Source: Acinetobacter kanungonis (GTDB lineage Bacteria; Pseudomonadota; Gammaproteobacteria; Pseudomonadales; Moraxellaceae). From it: DNA of 64,000 bases. The stretch is from NCBI RefSeq assembly GCF_009939195.1, contig NZ_JAACKC010000003.1, forward strand, positions 62,001-126,000, read 5' to 3'. Position 1 is the stretch's first letter. Each line of letters begins with the position of its first letter. The notes below the pieces were generated by a model that worked only from the letters and a program-made list of their open reading frames with translations, was not told the origin of the DNA and searched no databases. Made by a program: the position numbers and the translations under genes. Positions 29,085 through 41,688 of the stretch are shown in pieces.

Positions 29085-32000
29085 ATGGCATACTCATATA
29101 CCGAAAAGAAACGGATCCGTAAGAATTTTGGTAAATTGCCTAGTGTTATGGATGCTCCGTACTTGCTCGCGATTCAAGTCGACTCGTACAGAACGTTCTT
29201 GCAAGATGGCAAATCACCAAAAAGCCGCGAAGATATCGGTCTCCAAGCCGCATTTCGTTCAGTTTTTCCTATAGAAAGTTATTCTGGCAATGCTGCTCTA
29301 GAATTTGTTGAGTATAGTCTTGGTAAGCCAGAGTTTGATGTACGCGAATGTATTCTTCGTGGCTCAACTTATGCGGCACCAATGCGCGTAAAAATTCGTT
29401 TGATCATTAAAGATCGTGAAACGAAATCAATCAAAGACGTGCGTGAGCAAGAAGTGTACATGGGTGAAATGCCACTCATGACGGATAACGGTACTTTCGT
29501 TATTAATGGTACTGAGCGTGTAATCGTATCTCAGTTACACCGTTCACCAGGCGTGTTCTTTGACCATGACAAGGGTAAAACCCACTCTAGCGGTAAAGTG
29601 CTTTATTCAGCACGTATTATTCCTTACCGTGGTTCATGGTTAGACTTTGAATTTGATGCGAAAGACTTAGTCTATGTACGTATTGACCGTCGTCGTAAAT
29701 TATTGGCGACTGTGGTGCTTCGTGCATTAGATTACAGCAACGAACAAATTCTAGACTTGTTCTACGAGAAAGTACCTGTCTATTTAGACATGGGTAGCTA
29801 CCAAATTGACCTTGTACCAGAACGTCTACGTGGCGAAATGGCGCAATTCGACATTGCTGATAATGACGGCAAAGTGATTGTTGAGCAAGGTAAACGTATC
29901 AATGCGCGTCATGTACGTCAAATGGAAGCTGCTGGCTTAACCAAGCTTTCTGTTCCAGATGAATACTTGTACGAGCGTATCACGGCTGAAGACATTACTT
30001 TACGTGATGGTGAAGTGATTGCTGCTAACACCTTGTTGAGCCATGAAATCATGGTGAAATTGGCTGAAGGCGGTGTGAAACAGTTCAATATTCTGTTCAC
30101 TAACGACATCGACCGCGGTTCATTCATCGCAGATACATTACGTGCCGATACGACGACAGGTCGTGAAGAAGCACTTGTAGAAATCTACAAGGTAATGCGT
30201 CCAGGTGAGCCACCAACCAAAGAAGCGGCTGAAAACTTATTCAACAACTTATTCTTCTCCTCTGAGCGTTATGACTTATCGCCAGTGGGTCGTATGAAGT
30301 TTAACCGTCGTCTTGGTCGTCCATATGAAGTGGGTACTGACCAGAAGTCACGTGAAGTTGAAGGTATTCTTTCAAACGGTGATATCACTGATGTATTAAA
30401 AACATTGGTTGAAATCCGTAACGGTAAAGGCGAAGTGGACGATATCGACCACTTGGGTAACCGTCGTGTACGTTCTGTTGGTGAAATGACTGAAAACCAA
30501 TTCCGTGTTGGTTTAGTTCGTGTTGAACGTGCTGTGAAAGAGCGTTTAAGCCAAGCAGAAACAGACAACTTGTCTCCGCAAGATTTAATCAACGCGAAAC
30601 CAGTTGCTGCTGCAATCAAAGAATTCTTTGGTTCAAGCCAATTGTCTCAGTTCATGGATCAAAACAACCCATTGTCTGAGATTACGCACAAACGTCGTGT
30701 ATCTGCGCTTGGTCCTGGTGGTTTGACACGTGAGCGTGCGGGCTTTGAGGTACGTGACGTACATCAAACTCACTACGGTCGTGTATGTCCAATTGAAACG
30801 CCTGAAGGTCCAAACATTGGTTTGATCAACTCGCTTTCTGTTTATGCAAAATGTAATAACTTCGGTTTCTTGGAAACTCCATACCGTAAAGTTGTTGATG
30901 GTCGCGTAACAGACGAAGTTGAATACTTATCTGCGATTGAAGAAGTAGGTACTGTTATTGCACAGGCCGACTCTGCAGTTGATGCGGATAACCATTTGAC
31001 TGAAGAATTCGTATCTGTACGTCACCAAGGCGATTTCGTACGTATGCCTCCTGAAAAAGTGACGCATATGGACGTATCTGCTCAGCAGGTTGTATCTGTT
31101 GCAGCATCATTGATTCCGTTCCTTGAACACGATGACGCGAACCGTGCATTAATGGGTTCGAACATGCAACGTCAGGCTGTTCCGACATTATTGGCGGACA
31201 AGCCACTTGTTGGTACAGGTATGGAAGCAAACGTAGCACGTGACTCGGGTGTGTGTGTCATCGCAAACCGTGGTGGTGCAATTGAATACGTTGATGCTTC
31301 TCGTATCGTGATTCGTGTAAACGAAGAAGAAATGGTTGCGGGTGAAGCAGGTGTAGATATCTATAACCTGATTAAATATACACGTTCTAACCAAAATACA
31401 TGTATCAACCAAAACGTTGTAGTGCGCATGGGCGACAAAGTTGCTCGCGGTGACGTCTTGGCTGATGGTCCATCAACTGATGGCGGTGAACTTGCGCTGG
31501 GTCAAAACATGCGCGTCGCGTTCATGACGTGGAATGGTTATAACTACGAAGACTCGATCTTATTATCTGAGCGTGTACTTCAAGAAGACCGTTTAACCTC
31601 GATTCACATCCAAGAATTGTCATGTGTTGCACGTGATACTAAATTGGGTGCAGAAGAAATTACCGCTGATATCCCGAACGTGGGTGAAGCTGCACTTTCT
31701 AAACTCGATGAGTCAGGTATCGTTTATATCGGTGCTGAAGTTGCTGCGGGTGACATCCTTGTTGGTAAAGTAACGCCTAAAGGTGAAACGCAATTAACTC
31801 CTGAAGAAAAACTGCTTCGCGCAATCTTCGGTGAAAAAGCAGCGGACGTAAAAGACTCTTCTTTACGTGTTCCATCGGGCACGAAAGGGACAGTCATCGA
31901 CGTTCAAGTCTTCACACGTGATGGCTTAGAGAAAGATGAACGTGCGCTTGCAATTGAGAAAGCTCAATTAGATGCATACCGTAAAGACTTGAAAGAAGAA

Positions 32001-33173
32001 TACAAAATCTTCGAAGAAGCGGCACGTGAACGTATTGTTCGCTTGTTGACTGGCCAAGAATCGAATGGCGGTGGCGGTACCAAGCGTGGCGACAAACTTT
32101 CTGAAGATATGTTGTCTGGCTTAGAGTTGGTTGACTTACTTGAAATCCAGCCAAGCGATGAAGCAATTGCTGAACGTTTGACGCAAATTCAAGTGTTCTT
32201 GAAAGAGAAGAGCTTCGAAATTGACGAGAAGTTTGCTGAGAAAAAACGCAAACTTTCTACAGGTGACGAACTTACAACTGGCGTATTGAAAGTTGTGAAG
32301 GTTTACCTTGCAGTTAAACGTCGTATCCAGCCTGGTGATAAGATGGCGGGTCGTCACGGTAACAAGGGTGTTGTATCCAACATCTTGCCTGTTGAAGACA
32401 TGCCACATGATGCCAATGGTGTACCAGTTGATATCGTATTGAACCCGTTGGGCGTACCGTCACGTATGAACGTGGGTCAGATTCTTGAAACTCACTTGGG
32501 TATGGCAGCGAAAGGTTTGGGTGAGCAAATTGATAAGATGCTCAAACAACAACGTGAAATTGCTGAATTACGTATCTTCCTTGACAAGATCTACAACAAA
32601 GTTGGCGGTCAGCAAGAAGATCTAGACAGCTTAACTGACGATGAAATCTTGGTATTGGCGGGTAACTTACGCGCTGGTGTACCTTTAGCAACACCTGTAT
32701 TTGATGGTGCTGAAGAAGAGCAAATCAAAGAGTTACTTGAGTTGGCTGAAATTCCACGTTCGGGTCAAACGGTATTGTTTGATGGACGTACAGGTGAGCG
32801 TTTCGACCGTCCTGTAACTGTTGGTTATATGTACATGCTGAAGTTGAACCACTTGGTTGACGACAAGATGCATGCGCGTTCAACTGGTTCTTACTCATTA
32901 GTAACGCAACAGCCATTGGGTGGTAAAGCTCAGTTCGGTGGTCAGCGTTTCGGTGAGATGGAGGTCTGGGCACTTGAAGCTTATGGCGCAGCTTATACAC
33001 TTCAAGAAATGCTTACAGTGAAGTCGGATGATGTTGAAGGTCGTACCCGTATCTATAAGAACATTGTAGATGGTAACCACTACATGGACCCAGGTATGCC
33101 TGAATCGTTCAACGTATTGACCAAAGAGATCCGTTCTTTAGGTATCAACATTGAACTGAAAAATGGTGACTAA
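29085..33173 (+). CDS. rpoB: DNA-directed RNA polymerase subunit beta
   Basis: 1362 residues, the usual length for Acinetobacter/Pseudomonas RpoB. The rifampicin-cluster region [20 protein letters not shown] with [20 protein letters not shown] lies near residues 520-560 and shows wild-type-looking residues (the DQNN, HKRR and SALG segments). [15 protein letters not shown] and the C-terminal [28 protein letters not shown] segment are present. It is followed 122 bases later by rpoC. Confidence 0.99.
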   Translation: MAYSYTEKKRIRKNFGKLPSVMDAPYLLAIQVDSYRTFLQDGKSPKSREDIGLQAAFRSVFPIESYSGNAALEFVEYSLGKPEFDVRECILRGSTYAAPMRVKIRLIIKDRETKSIKDVREQEVYMGEMPLMTDNGTFVINGTERVIVSQLHRSPGVFFDHDKGKTHSSGKVLYSARIIPYRGSWLDFEFDAKDLVYVRIDRRRKLLATVVLRALDYSNEQILDLFYEKVPVYLDMGSYQIDLVPERLRGEMAQFDIADNDGKVIVEQGKRINARHVRQMEAAGLTKLSVPDEYLYERITAEDITLRDGEVIAANTLLSHEIMVKLAEGGVKQFNILFTNDIDRGSFIADTLRADTTTGREEALVEIYKVMRPGEPPTKEAAENLFNNLFFSSERYDLSPVGRMKFNRRLGRPYEVGTDQKSREVEGILSNGDITDVLKTLVEIRNGKGEVDDIDHLGNRRVRSVGEMTENQFRVGLVRVERAVKERLSQAETDNLSPQDLINAKPVAAAIKEFFGSSQLSQFMDQNNPLSEITHKRRVSALGPGGLTRERAGFEVRDVHQTHYGRVCPIETPEGPNIGLINSLSVYAKCNNFGFLETPYRKVVDGRVTDEVEYLSAIEEVGTVIAQADSAVDADNHLTEEFVSVRHQGDFVRMPPEKVTHMDVSAQQVVSVAASLIPFLEHDDANRALMGSNMQRQAVPTLLADKPLVGTGMEANVARDSGVCVIANRGGAIEYVDASRIVIRVNEEEMVAGEAGVDIYNLIKYTRSNQNTCINQNVVVRMGDKVARGDVLADGPSTDGGELALGQNMRVAFMTWNGYNYEDSILLSERVLQEDRLTSIHIQELSCVARDTKLGAEEITADIPNVGEAALSKLDESGIVYIGAEVAAGDILVGKVTPKGETQLTPEEKLLRAIFGEKAADVKDSSLRVPSGTKGTVIDVQVFTRDGLEKDERALAIEKAQLDAYRKDLKEEYKIFEEAARERIVRLLTGQESNGGGGTKRGDKLSEDMLSGLELVDLLEIQPSDEAIAERLTQIQVFLKEKSFEIDEKFAEKKRKLSTGDELTTGVLKVVKVYLAVKRRIQPGDKMAGRHGNKGVVSNILPVEDMPHDANGVPVDIVLNPLGVPSRMNVGQILETHLGMAAKGLGEQIDKMLKQQREIAELRIFLDKIYNKVGGQQEDLDSLTDDEILVLAGNLRAGVPLATPVFDGAEEEQIKELLELAEIPRSGQTVLFDGRTGERFDRPVTVGYMYMLKLNHLVDDKMHARSTGSYSLVTQQPLGGKAQFGGQRFGEMEVWALEAYGAAYTLQEMLTVKSDDVEGRTRIYKNIVDGNHYMDPGMPESFNVLTKEIRSLGINIELKNGD

Positions 33174-33295
33174 TTCTCTCCATTAAATCTCTCACTCTCT
33201 TTGAGAAAAAGGGGAGTGGGAGATTAATCAGTTAAGAAACAATATTTGTGACCCAGTTGTGAAGTGAAAATCTCCACAACACACGGAGAAAAAAA

Positions 33296-36200
33296 TTGAA
33301 AGACTTGCTCGATATCATGCGCAAAAAGACGGACTCAGACGGTCATGCTCCAGTTGAGTTTGATCGCATCCGTATTGGTCTTGCGTCACCAGAAATGATT
33401 AAGTCATGGTCTCACGGTGAAGTGAAAAAGCCTGAGACAATTAACTATCGTACGTTCAAGCCAGAACGTGATGGTTTATTCTGTGCCAAAATCTTTGGTC
33501 CAGTAAAAGATTACGAATGCTTGTGTGGTAAATACAAGCGTATGAAATACAAAGGCGTCATTTGTGAAAAATGTGGCGTTGAAGTAACAACTGCGAAAGT
33601 TCGTCGTGAGCGTATGGGTCACATCGAATTGGCTTCTCCAGTTGCACACATCTGGTTCTTGAAATCATTACCAAGCCGTATCGGTTTGTTACTGGATATG
33701 ACACTACGTGATATCGAACGCGTATTGTATTTCGAATCTTATGTTGTTACTGACCCAGGTATGACTCCATTTGAGAAATACCAACTTCTTAACGATGAAG
33801 AATACTTCAATGCGTTAGAAGAACACGGTGATGAATTCACTGCGAAAATGGGTGCGGAAGCAGTTCAAGACTTGTTAAAAGACATCGATCTTGAAGCTGA
33901 AATTTCTCGTCTTCGTGAAGAAATTCCACAAACAACTTCTGAAACGAAGTTGAAAAAAGCGTCTAAACGCTTGAAATTGATGGAAGCATTCAAAGAGTCG
34001 AACAACAAGCCAGAATGGATGGTGATGAACGTACTTCCAGTACTTCCACCAGATCTTCGTCCGTTGGTTCCTCTTGAAGGTGGTCGTTTCGCGACTTCTG
34101 ACTTGAACGATCTTTACCGTCGTGTGATCAACCGTAACAACCGTTTGAAGCGTCTTCTAGACCTTGCTGCACCAGACATCATCGTACGTAACGAAAAACG
34201 TATGTTACAAGAGTCTGTTGATGCGTTGCTTGATAACGGTCGTCGTGGTCGTGCAATTACGGGTTCGAACAAACGTCCATTGAAATCTTTGGCAGACATG
34301 ATCAAAGGTAAGCAAGGTCGTTTCCGTCAAAACTTACTTGGTAAGCGTGTTGACTACTCGGGTCGTTCGGTAATTACTGTAGGTCCTAACTTACGTTTAC
34401 ACCAATGTGGTCTTCCGAAGAAAATGGCACTTGAATTATTCAAGCCGTTTATTTTCGCGAAATTACAAGCATCTGGTCAGGCAACAACCATTAAAGCTGC
34501 GAAGAAAATGGTTGAGCGTGAGACTCCAGAAGTTTGGGACGTTCTTGCATCTGTGATTCGTCAACATCCAGTGATGTTGAACCGTGCGCCAACACTTCAC
34601 CGTTTGGGTCTTCAAGCATTTGAACCGATCCTGATTGAAGGTAAAGCAATCCGTTTACACCCGCTCGTCTGTGCTGCGTTTAACGCCGACTTCGACGGTG
34701 ACCAAATGGCGGTACACGTACCATTAACACTTGAAGCTCAATTAGAAGCTCGTGCGTTAATGATGTCGACCAACAATATCTTGTCACCTGCAAACGGTGA
34801 GCCAATCATCGTTCCTTCTCAGGACGTGGTCTTGGGCTTGTATTACATCACACGTGATGCAATCAATGCCAAAGGTGAAGGCATGGTGTTTGCGGATACG
34901 CATGAAGTAAACCGCGCATTGGCAACAGGTCAGGTTGCGTTACACGCTCGCGTTAAAGCACGTGTACACCAAACTGTGATTGATGAAAATGGTAACCGTG
35001 AACAGCAAACTATCGTTGTAGATACTACACCGGGTCGTTGCTTACTTTGGGAAGTTGTTCCTGAAGGTATGGATTTCCAACAAATTAACGTTGAGATGAC
35101 CAAGAAAAACATCTCGAAGTTAATCAACTCTTGCTACCGTAAATTGGGCTTGAAAGATACTGTTATCTTTGCTGACCAATTGATGTACCTTGGTTTCCGT
35201 CAAGCGACACGTTCAGGCGTATCGGTTGGTATGGAAGACATGGTTATTCCACCAGCGAAATATTCAATTATTGAAAAAGCTGAAACTGAAGTTCGTGAAA
35301 TTGAACAACAGTTTGAACAAGGCTTCGTAACTGCGGGTGAGCGTTACAACAAAGTTGTCGATATTTGGGCACGTACCAACGACCAAGTTGCGAAAGCGAT
35401 GATGGACAACTTGTCTTATACCACTGTGAAAAACAAACAGGGTGAAGATGAGAAGCAAAAATCATTCAACAGTATCTACATGATGTCTGACTCGGGTGCC
35501 CGTGGTAGTGCGGCGCAGATTCGTCAGCTTGCAGGTATGCGTGGTTTGATGGCAAAACCGGATGGCTCGATCATTGAAACGCCAATTAAGGCGAACTTCC
35601 GTGAAGGCTTGACGGTACTTCAGTACTTTATTTCAACGCACGGTGCACGTAAAGGTTTGGCCGATACTGCATTGAAAACAGCGAACTCTGGTTACTTAAC
35701 ACGTCGTCTTGTAGACGTGGCACAAGACTTGGTAATTACTGAGCCTGACTGTGGCACTTTAGGTGGCCTAGTGATGACTCCGTTCATTCAGGGCGGTGAC
35801 GTGATCGAGAACTTAGGTACTCGAGTATTGGGTCGTGTAGTTGCAGAAGACGTGAAGAAAGCGGGTTCTGACGAAGTTATTCTTCCACGTAACACTTTAA
35901 TTGATGAAAAACTTGCAAACTTCCTTGAAGAAGCGGGTGTCGATGAAGTTAAAGTGCGTTCAGTTGTAAACTGTGAATCTACATTTGGCGTGTGTGCGAA
36001 ATGTTATGGCCGTGACCTTGCACGTGGTCACTTGGTAAATCCAGGTGAATCTGTGGGTGTAATGGCTGCGCAATCGATTGGTGAGCCTGGTACACAGTTA
36101 ACGATGCGTACCTTCCACGTGGGTGGTGCTGCGAGCCGAACTTCTGCTGCGAACAGTGTACAAGTACGTAACAAAGGTACCGTACGATTCCATAACGTGA

Positions 36201-37495
36201 AAACGGTACAGCATGCCAAAGGTCACTTGGTGTCTGTTTCACGTTCAGGTGAAATCGGTATTGCAGATGACTTAGGTCGTGAGCGTGAGCGTTATAAACT
36301 GCCATACGGTGCGTCAATCTTGTTGAAAGATGGTGAAGCTGTTGAAGCGGGCGGTATCGTAGCGACTTGGGATCCGCATACACATCCACTTGTTACAGAA
36401 GTTGCAGGTAAAATCCGTTTCAGCCAAATCGCTGATGGTGTTACAGCAACCTCTAAGACGGATGATGCAACAGGTATGACGACTGTTGAAATCTTGCCTG
36501 TAACAGCACGTCCTGCTTCTGGTAAAGATTTACGTCCTGCGGTGGTATTGGATACTGCTGATGGCGGCGAACAGTTCTACTTCTTGCCACAAAACACTAT
36601 TCTTTCTGTCCGTGATGGCGAAACAATTGGTGTGGGTGACGTTATTGGTCGTGTACCACAAGAATCTTCACGTACTCGTGATATTACCGGTGGTCTTCCA
36701 CGCGTTGCGGACTTGTTCGAAGCACGTAAGCCGAAAGAGCATGCAATCTTGGCAGAAGTGTCAGGTATCGTGAGCTTCGGTAAAGAGACCAAAGGTAAGA
36801 ACCGTCTGGTAATTACACCTGATGATGGTTCTGAAATTTACGAAGAATTGATTCCAAAATGGCGTCAAATCAACGTGTTTGAAGGTGAACATGTGAACCG
36901 TGGTGAAACCATTTCTGATGGCCCACAAAACCCACATGATATTTTACGCTTGAAAGGTGAAGTTGCATTAACCAACTACATCGTGAACGAAGTTCAAGAC
37001 GTTTACCGTCTCCAAGGTGTAAAAATCAACGACAAACACATTGAAGTGATTGTGCGTCAGATGTTACGTAAAGTAGACATCACGGATGGTGGTGATACCA
37101 GCTTCATCAAAGGCGAACAAGTGGATTACATCCGCGTTGTAGGTGAAAACCAAGCCGTACTTGCTCAGAACAAGTTCCCAGCGAAGTTTGAACGTCAATT
37201 GATGGGTATTACCAAAGCATCGCTTTCTACTGACTCGTTCATCTCTGCTGCATCGTTCCAGGAAACCACACGTGTGTTAACTGAAGCGGCTGTAACAGGT
37301 AAAGAAGATGATTTACGTGGCTTGAAAGAGAACGTGGTTGTAGGTCGCTTGATTCCTGCAGGTACAGGTTTGGCTTACCACTTAGAACGTCGTCGTCAAG
37401 AAGCAGAGGCTGCAGAGCTTGAGCTTCACAATGACTTCTCTGATGTAGACCAAGCGCTTAGCCAAGCATTTAATGATGAGTTTAATGGTCTTTAA
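33296..37495 (+). CDS. rpoC: DNA-directed RNA polymerase subunit beta'
   Basis: 1399 residues. The N-terminal zinc site is [19 protein letters not shown]; the catalytic magnesium motif [12 protein letters not shown] is near residue 465; the second zinc site is [15 protein letters not shown] near 890-905. Translation starts at a TTG (33296), preceded by an ACGGAG site at suitable distance; no ATG lies nearby in frame. Stop and terminator follow immediately. Confidence 0.99.
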   Translation: MKDLLDIMRKKTDSDGHAPVEFDRIRIGLASPEMIKSWSHGEVKKPETINYRTFKPERDGLFCAKIFGPVKDYECLCGKYKRMKYKGVICEKCGVEVTTAKVRRERMGHIELASPVAHIWFLKSLPSRIGLLLDMTLRDIERVLYFESYVVTDPGMTPFEKYQLLNDEEYFNALEEHGDEFTAKMGAEAVQDLLKDIDLEAEISRLREEIPQTTSETKLKKASKRLKLMEAFKESNNKPEWMVMNVLPVLPPDLRPLVPLEGGRFATSDLNDLYRRVINRNNRLKRLLDLAAPDIIVRNEKRMLQESVDALLDNGRRGRAITGSNKRPLKSLADMIKGKQGRFRQNLLGKRVDYSGRSVITVGPNLRLHQCGLPKKMALELFKPFIFAKLQASGQATTIKAAKKMVERETPEVWDVLASVIRQHPVMLNRAPTLHRLGLQAFEPILIEGKAIRLHPLVCAAFNADFDGDQMAVHVPLTLEAQLEARALMMSTNNILSPANGEPIIVPSQDVVLGLYYITRDAINAKGEGMVFADTHEVNRALATGQVALHARVKARVHQTVIDENGNREQQTIVVDTTPGRCLLWEVVPEGMDFQQINVEMTKKNISKLINSCYRKLGLKDTVIFADQLMYLGFRQATRSGVSVGMEDMVIPPAKYSIIEKAETEVREIEQQFEQGFVTAGERYNKVVDIWARTNDQVAKAMMDNLSYTTVKNKQGEDEKQKSFNSIYMMSDSGARGSAAQIRQLAGMRGLMAKPDGSIIETPIKANFREGLTVLQYFISTHGARKGLADTALKTANSGYLTRRLVDVAQDLVITEPDCGTLGGLVMTPFIQGGDVIENLGTRVLGRVVAEDVKKAGSDEVILPRNTLIDEKLANFLEEAGVDEVKVRSVVNCESTFGVCAKCYGRDLARGHLVNPGESVGVMAAQSIGEPGTQLTMRTFHVGGAASRTSAANSVQVRNKGTVRFHNVKTVQHAKGHLVSVSRSGEIGIADDLGRERERYKLPYGASILLKDGEAVEAGGIVATWDPHTHPLVTEVAGKIRFSQIADGVTATSKTDDATGMTTVEILPVTARPASGKDLRPAVVLDTADGGEQFYFLPQNTILSVRDGETIGVGDVIGRVPQESSRTRDITGGLPRVADLFEARKPKEHAILAEVSGIVSFGKETKGKNRLVITPDDGSEIYEELIPKWRQINVFEGEHVNRGETISDGPQNPHDILRLKGEVALTNYIVNEVQDVYRLQGVKINDKHIEVIVRQMLRKVDITDGGDTSFIKGEQVDYIRVVGENQAVLAQNKFPAKFERQLMGITKASLSTDSFISAASFQETTRVLTEAAVTGKEDDLRGLKENVVVGRLIPAGTGLAYHLERRRQEAEAAELELHNDFSDVDQALSQAFNDEFNGL

Positions 37496-37515
37496 ATAGT
37501 CCTTAAACGCTGATG

Positions 37516-37541
37516 AAAAGCCACCTTCGGGTGGCTTTTTT
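37516..37541 (+). terminator. Terminator of the rpoBC operon
   Basis: GCCACC, TTCG loop, GGTGGC and a six-T tail, with preceding A residues, 20 bases after the rpoC stop. Confidence 0.95.
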
Positions 37542-37640
37542 ACATTCTGAAGCAGAACGACTAAAAAAAATCACAAAATAATACGCATAAAGTTCTATGC
37601 TTAAACGTAAATCTATAATTAATCATAAGGTATTAACAAT

Positions 37641-38180
37641 ATGAAATTTAATAATAAATTGATTTTAAGTGTGTTTGGAATGATGGCGGCAGGTTCAGTA
37701 TTCGCTGCACCAATGCCCAATACCATCGTGATCGAAGATAAAGCAGTTGTGCCTATTGTGAAAACTCAAGTCATTCGTAGTATGTCAGGCAAAGAACCAG
37801 TCAGAACCGTGAACGCGACCATTTTTGAAGTGACCAATAAAGGTAAAGATGTGGTGGCACGTGATGTGGTAATTGTGGATGACAAAGCTGAATTTTCAGA
37901 TGAAAAAATGAAGGTACCCATGGTACAAAAAGGCAGTGTAATTGTACCGACTTCAAAAATTGAAGTGGATTCCAAAGTAATGCGAGATGGTGAAGTGGTG
38001 GCTGAAGGGAAACAGGTCGATGCTTCAGGTGTTCAGTTTAAAAAAGGGGAAGAACCTGTCCATAAAAATCTGAAAATTGATCAGGTCAAAAATCCCGAAC
38101 ACAGCAAAAGTGCCACCCATGCCGTGATTCAGAGTGATGGTAAGACCACCAAAGATGTGATGGTGATCAAAGATGAGTAG
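37641..38180 (+). CDS. Exported protein of unknown function
   Basis: A 179-residue protein with a clear signal peptide ending at SVFAAP (about residue 23), so probably periplasmic. The mature part is Lys/Val/Asp-rich and beta-like, with repeating VxDDKAEFSDE- and VxxxGEVVAEG-type strands. There is no cysteine and no recognised motif. It has its own promoter-length gap and terminator, so it is monocistronic. I do not recognise the family. Confidence 0.75.
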   Translation: MKFNNKLILSVFGMMAAGSVFAAPMPNTIVIEDKAVVPIVKTQVIRSMSGKEPVRTVNATIFEVTNKGKDVVARDVVIVDDKAEFSDEKMKVPMVQKGSVIVPTSKIEVDSKVMRDGEVVAEGKQVDASGVQFKKGEEPVHKNLKIDQVKNPEHSKSATHAVIQSDGKTTKDVMVIKDE

Positions 38181-38211
38181 GGATTAGAGCTATAGCATGC
38201 TTAGTTTTTAC

Positions 38212-38241
38212 AAAATCCTCATAATTTTATGGGGATTTTTT
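38212..38241 (+). terminator. Terminator after the exported protein gene
   Basis: AATCCTCAT pairs with ATGGGGATT (one G-U) and is followed by TTTTT. Confidence 0.75.
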
Positions 38242-38315
38242 GATAAAGCTCCATCTTCACTCCTTAATGCTCCTGTAGGGTGTGTACTAAGACAATGGGG
38301 AATGGAGATACGCTC

Positions 38316-38675
38316 ATGAAAAAATTAATGAATTTAGCCTTGATTGCTACGGTTTCTGCATTTGCATTCACTGGGTGTAGCAATATGTCTGCATCGGAGC
38401 AGCGTGTGGGTGCAGCAGCCTTGGGTGGCGCTTTAGGTGGTGGTGTCGGTAGTAATATCGGTGGCAGTGCCGGTGCTGCGCTTGGTGCAGGTGCAGGTGC
38501 GGCTGTAGGAAGCAAATCGCAAAATGGTTCAACCAAAAATGCAACCTATAGTGGTGTAGGTGCAGGCGTGGGTGCCATTATTGGTAAATCAGTGTTTGGT
38601 GGTAGCACGGGCGCCGCAATTGGTGGTGCAATTGGTGCAGGTGCTGGCGCAGCACTGGAAAACAATAACCGCTAA
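38316..38675 (+). CDS. Glycine-zipper outer-membrane lipoprotein
   Basis: A 119-residue lipoprotein: a signal peptide with the lipobox FTGC at about residues 17-20, followed by two Gly/Ala-rich stretches (AALGGALGGGVGSNIGG and VGAIIGKSVFGG...GAAIGGAIGAG) that form membrane glycine zippers as in the SlyB/OsmB-type families. ATG 38316 has a GGAG site eight bases upstream; the open frame extends further but without a ribosome site. Role: outer-membrane integrity, by family analogy. Confidence 0.85.
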   Translation: MKKLMNLALIATVSAFAFTGCSNMSASEQRVGAAALGGALGGGVGSNIGGSAGAALGAGAGAAVGSKSQNGSTKNATYSGVGAGVGAIIGKSVFGGSTGAAIGGAIGAGAGAALENNNR

Positions 38676-38693
38676 GCACGGCTGATATGATTT

Positions 38694-38723
38694 AAAAAAG
38701 GCACTGAATACAGTGCCTTTTTT
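38694..38723. terminator. Bidirectional terminator between convergent genes
   Basis: GGCACTG, AATA loop, CAGTGCC with A- and T-runs on both sides, serving the zipper lipoprotein (plus) and the DUF4442 gene (minus). Confidence 0.92.
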
Positions 38724-39208
38724 CATTTTGGATCTGACTTTGATTTTTTGCGGCGAATGTAGACTGTTTTTTCCACTTCAGCAATTCTGACACCAGCTTC
38801 ATCATAAATATTGAGCTGGTAGATACGATTCACAGGAGCATAGTCTTCAGCCAGTGTTTTGATCTGTTGAAGTTCAGCGGCATCAATACGGATATCGGCG
38901 TATACGGTTCCACGTCCTGGCGCTAAGAACTGAATCTTGGCTGCTTTGTCCCAGACGATGTATTTTGAGCCAAGGTGATGCATCAGCAACAACATGTAGA
39001 ATGGGTCAATCATTGAATAGAGGCTTCCCCCGAAATGCACACCGACAATATTCTGGTTCTTGCTTGTCAGTGGCATTTTGACCCGAATATGGTAGTTCGG
39101 AAAATCAATCTTTTCGACCTGAATCCCTGCGCCACGGTAAGGGGCATAGCGATTCAATATGAATTTGGTGATGGTGGGGAAGTTTTGTAATCTTTTGAGA
39201 ATACTCAT
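38723..39208 (-). CDS. DUF4442 hot-dog-fold (thioesterase-like) protein
   Basis: 161 residues of a single hot-dog domain of the DUF4442 group: NIVGVHFGGSLYSMIDPFYM is the long central helix region, and KAAKIQFLAPGRGTVYADIRI gives the following strands. Related to acyl-CoA thioesterases, though the catalytic residue is not obvious. Monocistronic, convergent with the zipper lipoprotein gene. Confidence 0.8.
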   Translation of the reverse strand: MSILKRLQNFPTITKFILNRYAPYRGAGIQVEKIDFPNYHIRVKMPLTSKNQNIVGVHFGGSLYSMIDPFYMLLLMHHLGSKYIVWDKAAKIQFLAPGRGTVYADIRIDAAELQQIKTLAEDYAPVNRIYQLNIYDEAGVRIAEVEKTVYIRRKKSKSDPK

Positions 39209-39333
39209 AGGACAGAATAGGTATTTTTAGCGCTTGTTCTCATCTTAACCTGACACCGAAAAAATGCAAATCAGCAGTCAGCAGCTCGTCTGATTGTAGA
39301 AAAAATACGATAAAACAAAAAAGGAAATCCATC

Positions 39334-40212
39334 ATGCAAGTACAAACTCAATGGGTCACCACCACAGATCAGCAGCGTCTTTATGTGAAAGCATGGGGAG
39401 AGATCACGAATCCTGCCTTGGTCTTGGTTCATGGTTATCCTGATAATCAGGAAGTTTGGGAACCTGTCATTCAGTTCTTGGCACAGCAATTTTATATCAT
39501 CACTTATGATGTTAGAGGGGCAGGACAGTCTTCTGTACCAAAATCCATTCACGCTTACGCTTTGTCACAACTCTCGGCAGATTTGCAGGCCGTGGCTGAC
39601 AGTGTATTACCGCAACGTGATTTTCATCTGGCAGCGCATGACTGGGGTTCAATTCAGTCATGGGAGTCGGTGACGGATCAGCAGTTTGGTCAACGGATTT
39701 TATCCTACAGCACCATTTCTGGACCGTGTTTAGACCATGCAGCGTATTGGATGCGGGAACAATTTCAGCAACAGCCGCAACAGTTTTTCAAACAGTTGGG
39801 CAAATCATGGTACATCATGGCATTTCATCTCCCTTTTCTGGCACCGACCTTTTGGCGCTTTTTTAAACCGCAACATTGGGGGCGGATGCTACAACAGTTG
39901 GAACAAGTGCAAGACCTGCCTTTAAATACCCATATTGCCAAAGATGGTCAGCATGGTGTGGGACTCTATAGGGCAAACTTTCTGCCTCGACTGACTCAGC
40001 CACGACAACGTTTTGCGCAATGTGCAGTCCAAGCCATTGTGTTAAAGAAGGATAATTTTGTCAGTCCTGCATTGATTGATGAAATGCCAAAATGGAGTCC
40101 AGACTTTCATCGGGTTGATTTGGAGGCCAATCACTGGGCGATTTTGAGTCAGCCTGAGCAAGTGGCATTTCATATTCAGAATTTTATCGAACGTAATCAA
40201 CTCGCGAATTAA
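39334..40212 (+). CDS. Alpha/beta hydrolase, epoxide-hydrolase-like
   Basis: 292 residues with the oxyanion-hole motif LVHGYPDNQEVW, the strand YDVRGAGQSS, and a nucleophile elbow AAHDWGS in which Asp takes the nucleophile position (about residue 100), as in epoxide hydrolases and haloalkane dehalogenases. The catalytic His is probably in LEANHWAIL near the end. A cap domain with several Trp/Phe-rich helices lies in the middle. Substrate unknown. Divergent from the DUF4442 gene. Confidence 0.82.
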   Translation: MQVQTQWVTTTDQQRLYVKAWGEITNPALVLVHGYPDNQEVWEPVIQFLAQQFYIITYDVRGAGQSSVPKSIHAYALSQLSADLQAVADSVLPQRDFHLAAHDWGSIQSWESVTDQQFGQRILSYSTISGPCLDHAAYWMREQFQQQPQQFFKQLGKSWYIMAFHLPFLAPTFWRFFKPQHWGRMLQQLEQVQDLPLNTHIAKDGQHGVGLYRANFLPRLTQPRQRFAQCAVQAIVLKKDNFVSPALIDEMPKWSPDFHRVDLEANHWAILSQPEQVAFHIQNFIERNQLAN

Positions 40213-40290
40213 ATCTGTATTAAGTTTGCCAACCCTGTTCCCAGAGCGGTATGAGAAAGAGAAGTAATTTTCAGTTTTAACTCTGTTAGA

Positions 40291-41688
40291 ATGCTTCTTT
40301 TTTTCTCATACTTGTTTGTTATGTTCGCGATTATTGCTGCTATTACAGTCATGTTCGGACTGTCTTTAGCTCGTGTTCCTGTTGTATTTGCATTGATTAC
40401 TGGTGCAGTGACAGGAGGTTTGCTGGCAGGTCTAGGCTTGCAAGGGACGCTGGAAGCGTTTAACAATGGGCTTGGTGGCGGGGCAAAAATTGCTTTAGCC
40501 TATGGCATATTGGGCGCATTTGCTTTGGCTTTGGCACGTTCGGGTTTACCCGATTTATTGGCTTATAAACTCATTAAAACGGTGAAAAATGAAGCGGATC
40601 ACAAAGCACAAACCAAAGTGAAATATGTGATCTTTTTTACCGTGGCATTGGCAGCAGTATTTTCTCAGAACTTGATTCCTGTGCATATCGCGTTTATTCC
40701 TGTGTTGATTCCACCGCTATTAAGTGTATTTAACCACTTAAAATTAGACCGTCGTGCAGTTGCTTGTTTACTGACATTTGGTCTGGTGGCCACCTATATG
40801 TGCTTACCTGTCGGTTTTGGTGCCATTTTCTTAAATGACATTTTGGCGCATAACATCAATACTTTTGGTAAGCCTTATGGTTTTTCCATCAGCAATGAGC
40901 AAATTCCGCATGCGATGATTATTCCGGTATCAGGTATGTTCTTGGGTTTATTAACGGCTGTATTTATTAGCTACCGTAAACCGCGTGTCTATGAAGATTT
41001 AGAAGTCGGAAATACCATTCACCGTATTTCATCCGATGTAAATCAAAGCCATGATGGCAAGCCGCAAATCGCACAATTTACCTTGTGGATGGCTGCATTT
41101 GCGGTGATCGCGACATTGGCTGTGCAACTGTATTCAGATTCCATGATTCTTGCAGGTCTGGTTGGCGTTGCCATTTTAAGTTGTGCAGGCATTTTCAAGT
41201 GGAAAGAAGCCGACGATGTGATTATTAGCGGTATGCGCATGATGGCCTTAATTGGCTTTATTATGATTGCTGCACAGGGTTTTGCAGCGGTGATAGAAGC
41301 GACTAATCAGGTTCCTGCTTTGGTGGAAGCTTCGGTAGAGTGGATTGGTAACAGCAAGGCACTGGCGGCTTTCCTCATGCTGATGATTGGTTTACTCATT
41401 ACCTTAGGGATTGGCTCTTCATTTTCGACTGTGCCAATTTTAGCGATTATTTATGTGCCGTTATGTTTGCAGTTCGGTTTTAGTCCAGCCGCGACCATTG
41501 CCATTATCGGTACAGCCGCGGCACTGGGTGATGCTGGTTCACCAGCTTCAGACTCAACCTTAGGTCCAACTTCAGGTTTAAATATGGATGGTCAACACGA
41601 TCACATGCGGGATAGTGTAGTGCCAACCTTCTTGCATTTTAATCTGCCGTTGTTGGTATTTGGCTGGATTGCAGCAATGGTACTTTAA
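40291..41688 (+). CDS. Na+/H+ antiporter family transporter
   Basis: 465 residues with about eleven membrane segments. The sequence resembles the Na_H_antiport_2 family: GLSLARVPVVFALITGAVTGG at the N-terminus, repeated LPVGFGAIFLNDIL, and a C-terminal GDAGSPASDSTLGPTSGLN loop that is highly conserved in this family. The start may be ATG 40291 or ATG 40321; neither has a strong ribosome site. Transport of cations is inferred; substrate not proven. Confidence 0.82.
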   Translation: MLLFFSYLFVMFAIIAAITVMFGLSLARVPVVFALITGAVTGGLLAGLGLQGTLEAFNNGLGGGAKIALAYGILGAFALALARSGLPDLLAYKLIKTVKNEADHKAQTKVKYVIFFTVALAAVFSQNLIPVHIAFIPVLIPPLLSVFNHLKLDRRAVACLLTFGLVATYMCLPVGFGAIFLNDILAHNINTFGKPYGFSISNEQIPHAMIIPVSGMFLGLLTAVFISYRKPRVYEDLEVGNTIHRISSDVNQSHDGKPQIAQFTLWMAAFAVIATLAVQLYSDSMILAGLVGVAILSCAGIFKWKEADDVIISGMRMMALIGFIMIAAQGFAAVIEATNQVPALVEASVEWIGNSKALAAFLMLMIGLLITLGIGSSFSTVPILAIIYVPLCLQFGFSPAATIAIIGTAAALGDAGSPASDSTLGPTSGLNMDGQHDHMRDSVVPTFLHFNLPLLVFGWIAAMVL

